Shown piece by piece: positions 56,578 to 64,000 of a DNA stretch of 64,000 bases; the first letter of the stretch is position 1, and each line of letters starts with the position of its first letter. Under the pieces are notes generated by a model. It had not been told where the DNA came from. It made no database searches and worked only from the letters and a program-made list of their open reading frames with translations. This stretch comes from Sanguinoderma infundibulare (taxonomy: Eukaryota; Basidiomycota; Agaricomycetes; Polyporales; Polyporaceae), in contig JAVLRN010000014.1 of NCBI GenBank assembly GCA_032821775.1, positions 62,001-126,000 of the forward strand, given 5' to 3'. Both the position numbers and the translations under genes were made by a program.

Positions 56578-58054
56578 CTAGTTGTAACCTTGACCGGCGG
56601 GCGGAGGCGGGGGGTTGCCTGAGCCGGAGTGAGCGGGACCTTCGAGCAGTTGCCATACCATGCTAATCAGGTCCTTGTCGTCCCAGGGCATAGCAGGGGC
56701 ATCTGTGGCCGGGATCAGGGTAGTCTGGTCAGGCAGCGGCAGGCAGGATTGTGGAACCTGAGCGCCGTACCGCGGCGGTGGCGGCGGCATCACAGGCAGC
56801 TGCCTCGGACCAGGCATCGCTGGATGGGGCTGGTAGGGAGCCATACAATTCCACTGTGGCAATATTGCGGTCTGGGATGGATCGGGAGGAGGGGCAACGG
56901 AGTTCGAAAGAGAAGTCGAGCTCGACGGTCCAGGGATCGGAGCCGTCTCTGCGGCGGGTGTCGTGTTCAATCCTTCCGGCGCTTTGACAGGCCTCTCACC
57001 GCGCCCACAGCCCGGAGAAGCGTAGGGTTCATAGCGAGTACGTCCAGAAGCCCGAGGGTTTGTCTTGCTGCGCGATTTCCACAGCAACTGGGGAGGCGGG
57101 GGAGGCGGGAGCTCGTCATTGGCAAACCGGGGGTTCGCTTGGCAGAAATGCGCCGGTCCGTGGTTCGCCCTATAATCATCTTCCCGGCGAACCTCGTCAC
57201 AGTAGATGCACATGAGTCGCTTTATGCCGAGATGCTTCTGGACGTGTACACGCAGGCTCCTGAACTTCATGGTTTTGTTGCACCCCTCCCAGAGACACGT
57301 CACCGTCCTGGACCTGTCTTCCCCTGAAACCGCCTCAAGGTCCTGTCGGTGGGTGGCGCGTTTGGTCCTTTCGGCGTCCGCGGTACTGAGATAGATGTGG
57401 CCCGACCACAGGTCGTCCGCCGGCCACTCGAAACCTTTGCAGCCGTTCCACTTACAAACCATGTTGAGGAAACCAGGATGGATCTCCACGTCTTCTTCCG
57501 GGTTCAAGCCTGGATAGTCCTTCGCATACTTGGCGTCCGCCTCCTCCAGCTTGCCAGAGTCTATCAGCGACTGAATGAACTCTTGAGATGGGCCCGCGGC
57601 CATTGGGGTGTGGTGGTCAGTCTCGTCTCCAGTGTGGTTGCCCAAATACACGGGTGTTATAGCGACGGGGGTGATGCTACAATAGAGATTGGAAAAGTTG
57701 GCACGAGTGTTGCTAACGTCAAGCGGTGGTTGAGGGCTTACCTGGCGTCTCCGGCATATCCGAGTTCTCCGTCCATGGGATGGGCGGGTGTGGTGGTTGG
57801 TGGTGCGGCGATGTTGATAGTCTCAATGTTGAACCTAGGATGGTTGTTGAACGAAGATAACGAATGAATGAGGATGAATACTTACAATTGACCGACATTA
57901 ATAGACCCATCCACGTTGAAATATTGAGAGAAGTCGGGGAGATCGTCTTGAGTAGAGACGATGCCACTGGTAAGGAATGAAAGCAAGTGAGCAGCAGCTC
58001 TCGACGTCGGCAAGGGAAGACATACCTCCAGTCGAAGTTATGAGAGGCTTCCAT
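56578..58054 (-). CDS. C2H2-type zinc-finger protein
   Basis: Four exons, 58054-58026, 57966-57886, 57834-57742 and 57676-56578, join in frame for 433 residues. Three zinc-finger-like units lie in the middle: CKWNGC with distal histidines (about residue 141), CLWEGCNKTMKFRSLRVHVQ with H spacing of a true C2H2 finger (about residue 193), and CIYCDEVRREDDYRANHGPA, with a following His/Cys. A basic segment (KSRSKTNPRASGRTRYEP) and a Pro-rich C-terminus follow. This layout suits a DNA-binding transcription regulator in the nucleus. The N-terminal 70 residues are acidic and Gly/Pro-rich. No close family is recognised. It ends convergent with K5 and starts towards the transposon region. Confidence 0.82.
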
Positions 58055-58990
58055 CGTGAGTTTCGGAAAACTGTGGGTTGTCACAGGGGGAGTGGTGGGA
58101 GGGAAAGTAGAGGGCGGATGAGGGAGAGTGGATCGGGTTCTGAGGATTGCAGAAGTCGAAAGGCGCAGGGTCGTTTTATAGGCCGATGCGGATGGCTGAG
58201 GTGACCGCGACACGAGTTGCGAAAGGTTCTTTTCGGGGCTTGAAGAGGGCCGCGGAGGTGATTGCCGGTTAGGCGCCGCGAGGCTGTTTGAATTTGAGGA
58301 ATCGGCTCTTTGTCTTTTCGCGGCTATGTGGGAGTTGCAGAACCTCCACGAGGCAGGCGGGAAAAATCACAGAAGCGCGAGTTGCTTTTTTTCATCCCGC
58401 GCAGACCTCGGGCTCGGTCACAGCAAAGCACTTCAGACCAAAGAGCACTTGATTGTCCTCTAAATGTGACAACACTCGCAGAGATCACCTACCCGCCGCC
58501 GCGCTGTCTCCCTGCCCAGATAGACTGTGAATAACGCGGGCATTGTCAGCAATGCAGCTACACGATGCGCGCGAAACGTTACAATTGGTTACCACCTGTA
58601 TACCCACGTTATCTGGCCATCATCTGAGCAGCATCAATCATGGTCATAGTCTTCGACTAAAGCAATGGCGCGACCTGCGATTCGGGGTGGAAAGAGCATG
58701 AGGTGGACCGTCGTCGTCGTCGTCCAAGGCACCGTCGGAGGTCGCCGAGGATTAAGCGCTGTCGCTGATGCCCGCCACGTGTGTCGCAACCCGAGTCACG
58801 TCACGGTCCCACTCTATTCCCCAACCATCAGCAAAACCGCCAAAGTGTTGCCTTCCGGAATGTAATGGCAGCCTAATGGAATATAGTTATTAGTTCGCAT
58901 TACAACCCCGGATTTGTCAATAATGAGCGTGTCAAATGTGAACTAATTGACCCCTTTGCAATGCAACCGCCCACAGTGGCAGGGTGATGC

Positions 58991-59066
58991 ATTGCCACTC
59001 ACCGCTGTCAAGCTAAGGGATTGCCACCGGAATTGCCACCCACCGCTGTCAAGGTGAGGGGTTACC
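58991..59066 (+). repeat. Direct repeats with CACCGCTGTCAAG core
   Basis: Two copies, near 58993-59024 and 59030-59062, share ATTGCCACyCACCGCTGTCAAG followed by a GGG-TT motif. Confidence 0.7.
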
Positions 59067-59068
59067 AT

Positions 59069-59111
59069 GCCATTATGAGGATTGCAACAGCGTGGCAGTC
59101 CTCATAATGGC
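59069..59111. repeat. Perfect 13-bp inverted repeat
   Basis: GCCATTATGAGGA at 59069-59081 is matched exactly, inverted, at 59099-59111, with a 17-bp loop. Confidence 0.85.
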
Positions 59112-59312
59112 AAGGTAGGTATTACTGGTGGCATTGGATACTGGCGGCGAGGGCAAAAAAATCACACAGGGAAAATTCCGAAAAATGCATGCATTATATT
59201 GGACTATGTACATAACATGGACACGAGATGGGACTGACAAAACGAGCAAGACAACCAGGAGTTGGTGTGGTCGAGAACACCAGGAGACCAGAGCATTACC
59301 GGACCTGTGCGA

Positions 59313-59445
59313 CCGAGCAGATGAGCAACTGAGCGAGCAAACGAGCAACCGAGCAGATGAGCAACCGAGCAACTGAGTGGATGAGCAACTGAGCGGATGG
59401 GCAACCGAGCAACCGAGCGGACGAGCAACCACGTGAGCAAATGAG
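59313..59445 (+). repeat. Minisatellite of GAGCAACyGAGC units
   Basis: About a dozen imperfect 8-9 bp units (GAGCAACTGAGC, GAGCAACCGAGC, GAGCGGAC, GAGCAAAC) follow one another. It lies just 3' of the DUF6698 gene. Confidence 0.8.
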
Positions 59446-59472
59446 TGACCAAATAACATATGACTTTTCTAA

Positions 59473-62016
59473 TCAGTCCGACGCAGAGGACTGGTGTTGG
59501 GTGGCGATTCGGGCCTTGATCTGTGCGACCATAGACTCAGGGTGTGGAACAGCCCGGTCTGGCAGCGCAGCGGCCCTCCCTTCAGTGGATCCAAAGATCC
59601 TCCTACATAGAAATGGTTGTCAGTCAATGCGATACATACCAGTGATTTACATACCTGTTCCACCATGCCAGTGTTTCCTTCTTGAAGCTTGGCAGTGTGA
59701 ATGCCATCAGGATGTTTGCCTGGAAAGCTGGCAAATTGAAATTCCCATCCTTGCGTAACCACGTTTCCTGACTGTTCAGGCACCAGTGAAGCTGTAAAGT
59801 ATGAGCCAAAAGACCATGTGATCTTGAGAGATATTATCAAAATGGTGGCATAGGCGATCATCTCGGGTGTGATGGTGGTGATCTTGTAGGCTGTAAGAAA
59901 GGGCTCCTTCCCCAACGTTGCATTGCCATACTTCTCCAGACCCCTGGCAACATTGCATCCACAGAACAGCCAATCGAAAACCTGCAAAAAATGACATGAG
60001 TATCGACGCCGACATCCGCTGAGTACCTCAGGAGCAACACGATGTCGATCGCGTCCGTTGATGAGGAGGTCCCCATGCTCTGCGGCAGCATGGCGATGCT
60101 CACGATCACCCCACAGGCGGTCGTGAAGATGCAGGAGGCAGGCATGCATGGCCGGAAGCCATCTATGTCATCGCTCAACCCGTCGACGAGCCAGTTCACG
60201 CTCCGGCTGCCCCTCTTGGGTCGCTCAAAGATGCCGCTCAAGCAGGTGGTCATGCAAATGTTACAACAGGCCTACCTTTCCGAGCAATGGTCCTTGGAGG
60301 AACCCCTTGAGGTAGTCATCACTGACATACAACATCGTGTCGTACAGCATGACAATGTAGTCATCCACGATGATTGGGAATTTCGCGTTCTTGACGCACG
60401 AACAAAAGCTGGCAATAAAAGCGGTCAGTATTACATCAGAATGACGCATCTGAACGTACTCAGTTGGATCCTCATTGAACTCCTCGAGCGCCCTTATAGG
60501 ACACAGTAAGCGGGCAGTGAGGTGATGGTTGAAACTGTGCTCTGTCTTCGGGATGAATGCGAGGTCAAGTCCAGTGAAATTGGGGCAGTATCCCATGAGC
60601 ATGAATATCTCATTTTTGAGCTTGCCGACGTCATTTCGGCGTGCCGCACGCACATGATTGTTGATCTACACAACACGTTCATCAGTAATGGCAGGAACAG
60701 AAGGAAGAGAAAGGACGCACATATTTTCCATACTCACGCAACACTTTCGGGTTGGCGAGGAGGTGAGGGAGGTCTTCTTTCAGCTTTGACATCTCTCGAA
60801 TGATAGCTTTGCAATTATGCTGAAGCTCTTCAATCTCAAGGGTGGATTCACTAGATAGCAGGCGGATTCAGAGCGCATGGGGGAGGCGTCGGTAAGCGTG
60901 GTGCTCCCGGTGGACAAGGGATCAGCATAGAAACAGATTAATACGCACGTAGATTCCGGATCCCCGTGGCGGTGGTAATTGTTGGCCCGGTTGGAGCAGT
61001 CAGGATCGGTGAGGTCAGGTTCTTCATCGTTACCTTCAATGTAGACATTGAGGCCAACCGCAAACGCAGCATTGGCCTGCAAAAATGGGTCGACCGTGCA
61101 CACGAGGCCGATCGCCGCCTTGCTCCATTTGTCGAGGACATCGCTACTCCTAAAAAGTGCGTATATAGTCAGCTTCGAGCACTAAAATGATGCATATATG
61201 TACTTACATGTGCCGTGCATGGTCATGAACCATCTGGAGGACGGTTTTCTTGATGTCCTCGAGGCTTTGAGGGCTGGGCACTAGATTGTCATCATTGGAT
61301 GCGGTATCGAGCTCGGAGTCGTCCTCTTCGGGGTCTTCTGGGTCCTGCACGATCTCGGGTGGCTGACGTCCGCATGGCGGGGTGGCGTCTGGGGGCGGCA
61401 CAGAGTTGTGCTCAGGCCGAGGCAAGGGCTGAGGTTGGGGAGGCAGTGGCGGAGACTGGCGCATGGGCAGGGGCAGAGGTGGCGGTGGAGGCAGAGGTGG
61501 GGGTGGGGGTGGGGGTGGAGGCGGGGGCGGTGGTGGAGGCGGGGGCGGTGGTGGAGGCAGGCACATAGGCCAATGTGGAGGTGAGGACAGCGGCAGAGGT
61601 GGTGGTGGAGGCGGAGGTGATGGTGGAGGTGGAGGTGGTGGTGGAGGTGGAGGTGTGGGGGGTCGTGGAGGCAACGGTGGAGGAGGAGTCATTGGACTCG
61701 CCTCGTGCTGCTCCTGGGCCGCGGGTACACGTTGGGCCCACAGATGGGGTGTTGGCGCAGCGCGTCATGTGCCTGATGCATCCTTTGCGTTGTTGGTGCG
61801 ACAGCGCTTGTGGGGGGACTCCTCTGAGTCAGGGTCGAGCATTGATGTTGATGAGCCCAGGCCCCCACCAGTATTGAGCATTGAGGCAGGCTGGAGGTGA
61901 GTGGTCGAGCGGGTTGGATGGTTGGGGACTCAGGTCACTGCCACTGCCATGCACGTGAAGTTGTTCTGGGTGGGCTTCTGGGCAGTGGCCATGCCTGTCT
62001 TCTTCCTTGGCGGCAT
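59473..62016 (-). CDS. DUF6698-like protein with Pro-rich N-terminus
   Basis: Minus-strand exons encode, in order: a start MPPRKKTGMATAQKPTQ at 62016; a very proline-rich region (61690-61460); SLEDIKKTVLQMVHDHARHM; SDVLDKWSKAAIGLVCTVD; LPHLLANPKVLREYGKYINN; HSFNHHLTARLLCPIRALEE; VDDYIVMLYDTMLYVSDDYL; VFDWLFCGCNVARGLEKYG; MIAYATIL; FNLPAFQANILM; KKETLAWWNR and an end IKARIATQHQSSASD with stop at 59473. The FNHxxTxxLLCPI and late WWN motifs fit DUF6698, a domain of unknown function plentiful in Agaricomycetes and often near transposons. An in-frame TGA near 61765 interrupts the 5' part; translation from ATG 61692 would avoid it. One intron is about 280 bp. Confidence 0.6.
61463..61690 (-). repeat. 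Low-complexity GGTGGAGGC tract (poly-proline coding)
   Basis: About 230 bp of GGT/GGAGGC/GGGGGC repeats on the plus strand encode poly-Pro on the minus strand in the DUF6698 gene. The tract is prone to length change and to assembly error. Confidence 0.8.
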
Positions 62017-62615
62017 GGTGGGTGAAGGAGGAGAAGGAGGAAAAGTGGGGACTCGAAAAAGGTGGGCATCTTAAGAGAAAATGTTGAGAGGTCAGAACGA
62101 ATAACGTCAGTGACGCCCGGGCCGCTGCCACATTGCCAAAGTGGGAAGTCTCTCCACGCTGACCGCAACTCGTCTTCCCACGTCAATCTAACTGTTATCT
62201 CCATTGAAACTATTTGGAGGCCTCCTCGACCATCTCCTCCATCGTCTCGTACTCGCTCTTCCCCCATTCCTGCCCAACGCATTCATCACCAATCCCGACA
62301 AACTTTGGTTTCTCACTTATTGTACCCGCCTGCCTGCACAGCCGCCATACTTGTCCACTGACCCTGCACCACCTCGACACCAGCTCCCCTTTGTGCGCGG
62401 TCATGGCCGCAAGCAAGCGGCAAAGCCCCTTCAACTCTATCCAGAAGCAACTCTGGGTGCGACTGATGGTGTGGGTTTGGGGAAGGGAAAACAGAGGGAC
62501 TTTGAGGAGAGCGAGGAGGAGGGGTCGATCATCGTTGCCAAGACAGAGTCCGGGCATAGCCCTACTCTTTGACAGTCTAGAGCACGAGCATAGGCTCCCT
62601 GCTCGACTGTCAACA
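62017..62615. promoter_or_regulatory. Divergent region between DUF6698 and Plavaka transposase genes
   Basis: About 600 bp between start codons that face away from each other. If both genes belong to one element, promoters for both lie here. An open frame on the plus strand from 62214 runs into the transposase frame region but has no domain of its own. Confidence 0.4.
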
Positions 62616-63809
62616 ATGGAATCGATGCCCTGCCTTTTCTGCAAACCATGCGACCTAACCTTTGAGAACAACCGCGCCTTCAGCAGGCACATCAACCAGT
62701 GCACAAAGGCGTTTGACCCCGCATACCTTCAGTCTGTACTCAAGAAGTGCAAAGCTAAGGAGGCCATCGAACGCGCTGTCAAGAGGCGCAGGGGCGATGT
62801 GGGTGAGGAGGAAGGCAATGGCCCGGGCATGGCAGTGGATGAGGTGCGTGTTCGCGGGCCTCTCTCATCCTCTGCTACTGACTTTTCACAGCCCATCCCC
62901 CCTTGAGACCTGACTCCTCCACCGCGCGAGCCTACCCCACCAAATCCTGCCTGGGTGAGCCAGGCAGGTTGAGTTCGGCGGCCGCCATGCTTTCTTGGTG
63001 ACTTTGTGCCCACTTCTCTTCCCGGGCTTCCTGCCCATCTTCATCCTCCTATGCCCCTGCCCCCACGCACCCCCCCACTGCTTCCCAAATGCTCTCCAAG
63101 TCCAGCTGAAGTGGAACCTCGCACTCCAATTTACCAAACCGAGCCAAACACGTGTGGGGTCTATCGCGTTTACGTGTACAAGCCACAACACGATCCAGAG
63201 GAGCTGAAGACCTTGAAGGACCTGGTAGACCCCACCGCGTTCCCTCTTATTGCCCCCCGCATGAACAGATGAGTATCATCTGCGTTCCGGCAGGTCGGCG
63301 AGCGTTCGTGCTCCAGGTCGCAATTGTCATCGCAATCATCCTCTCTGTCACCGCATTTGTCAAGATCCCCTTCTCCCCTCCCGTGCTCAACATATGCTCC
63401 ACTCAACAATGCATCCAAATTCTATCTATTACACTGGCAAAGTATGCATACCCAGTCCTTGTTGAATACCGCTATAAACTCACTTGTCCGTGATGTCATC
63501 CATGCGCCTGGCTTCTTCCCCTCCCACTTTCCTTCCAACTTTACAATTGAAGGTGCTCGGACACGTCTTGAGAAGGGCAACATTGAAGACGAAAACACCA
63601 CTCCCCTGTCCCACAAAGACGGTTGGATCAAGACGTCTGTCAAGATCCACATTCCGAAGGAGGGCATGAAGCATGTCTCCGAGGACCATGCGCCTGTTTA
63701 CGAGGTCCCAGGGGTCTATGTGCGCAACGTTCTTGCTGTCGTGGAGAGTATGTATGGTGGGCAGGCAGCCGAAGAATTCGATTGGGTCCCATATAAGATG
63801 TTTTGGTGA
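62616..63809 (+). pseudogene. Plavaka-type transposase, N-terminal part, with premature stops
   Basis: ATG 62616 begins a zinc-finger block, CLFCKPCDLTFENNRAFSRH then INQC, as in the first exon of Plavaka transposases of basidiomycetes. After an intron (GTGCGT donor at about 62843) the family blocks follow in one frame: LTPPPREPTPP, QTEPNTCGVYRVYVY, APLNNASKFYLLHWQ, INSLVRDVIHAPGF and DGWIKTSVKIHIPKEGMKH, then DWVPYKMFW. Three in-frame TGA stops interrupt it (near 62906, 62971 and 63270) and a fourth follows MFW. The DDE catalytic domain should come next but the similarity ends at 63809. Plavaka is a CACTA-related DNA transposon; this copy cannot make active transposase. Confidence 0.75.
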
Positions 63810-63963
63810 TGGACGACAGGTGCCCACCCTCACGCCTCTTCCCAGCAAGCTGACACGGCTGCAACACCTCCTCCATCTCCTTCAATTCATTCGAATTCCC
63901 CTCGCAGTCTGCCGGCGGGTGACAACGTCTCGTGTGCCACCTCTTCGAGCGCCATGGCCCCTC

Positions 63964-64000
63964 CTCTGGAAAAACCCTCCCAAGCTAATTTGGTGAAAGT
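63964..64000 (+). mobile_element. Terminal repeat of a third element, running off the window
   Basis: CTCTGGAAAAACC followed by CTCCCAAGCTAATTTGG repeats the terminal sequence of element E2 (51919 and 55290), in left-end orientation. It begins about 155 bp after the transposase similarity ends. So a related element starts here and extends past 64000, probably inserted in or beside the Plavaka copy. Confidence 0.7.

Larger units (their letters stand above)
58055..59472. other. Zinc-finger gene promoter side and left edge of the transposon region
   Basis: The first few hundred bases should hold the zinc-finger gene promoter. From about 58860 on, the DNA changes to repeats: direct repeats, a perfect hairpin and a minisatellite, listed separately. 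This change may mark the left part of a large mobile element that runs to or past the window end. Confidence 0.45.

Noticed and set aside
59313..59445. Regularly spaced repeats resembling a CRISPR array
   Set aside because: Units are short, imperfect and contiguous, with no unique spacers, in a eukaryotic genome. It is a minisatellite.
61463..61900. Poly-glycine open frame on the plus strand
   Set aside because: Product of the low-complexity tract; the opposite strand encodes the proline-rich part of the DUF6698 protein.

Overview
The window reads as nuclear DNA of an agaricomycete (basidiomycete) fungus, perhaps a polypore. Genes are cut by many 47-71 bp GT-AG introns, a few are GC-AG, exons are GC-rich, and recognisable families include a HET-domain protein, BTB, DUF6698, Plavaka transposase and a cPLA2-like lipase with about 20 introns. 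No tRNA, rRNA or CRISPR was found.

Layout. 1-3.2 kb holds relics: a kinase tail, an amidohydrolase pseudogene and a BTB pseudogene. 3.4-5.5 kb is an intact HET-domain gene. 7.7-10.5 kb is an intact kinase (K2). 11.1-19.7 kb is a housekeeping block: prenylcysteine oxidase, a DUF4598/NOPCHAP1-like gene and a ferric reductase. 19.7-30.7 kb is gene-poor apart from a decaying kinase (K3). 30.7-45.7 kb holds a glutathione S-transferase, gamma-tubulin complex protein 2, a broken mitochondrial ribosomal protein uS4m, an unknown pseudogene, a membrane glycoprotein and a patatin/cPLA2-like lipase. 46.2-56.1 kb holds kinases K4 (intact) and K5 (interrupted by two mobile elements). 56.6-58.1 kb is a C2H2 zinc-finger gene. 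59-64 kb is transposon territory: a DUF6698 gene and a decayed Plavaka transposase, divergently arranged, with the terminal repeat of another element at the window edge.

The main novelty is a local family of Ser/Thr kinases (K1 relic, K2, K3, K4, K5). K2, K4 and K5 share an eight-exon structure, an unusually long activation segment and a conserved C-terminal tail I do not recognise from any named family. The copies span intact genes, one frameshifted copy, one copy broken by transposons and one tail-only relic, so the family is expanding and dying in one place beside a HET gene and a BTB relic. K5 carries a 612-bp near-perfect palindrome with a clean TGA target duplication, and a 3.4-kb element with terminal inverted repeats that has captured pieces of host genes, including part of the nuclear exonuclease RAT1/XRN2.

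A second pattern is that four introns in three housekeeping genes are 583-1298 bp long, more than ten times the local norm. They look like old insertions tolerated because they are spliced out. Exon maps were derived by eye from splice signals, frame and family motifs; no alignment or database search was run.
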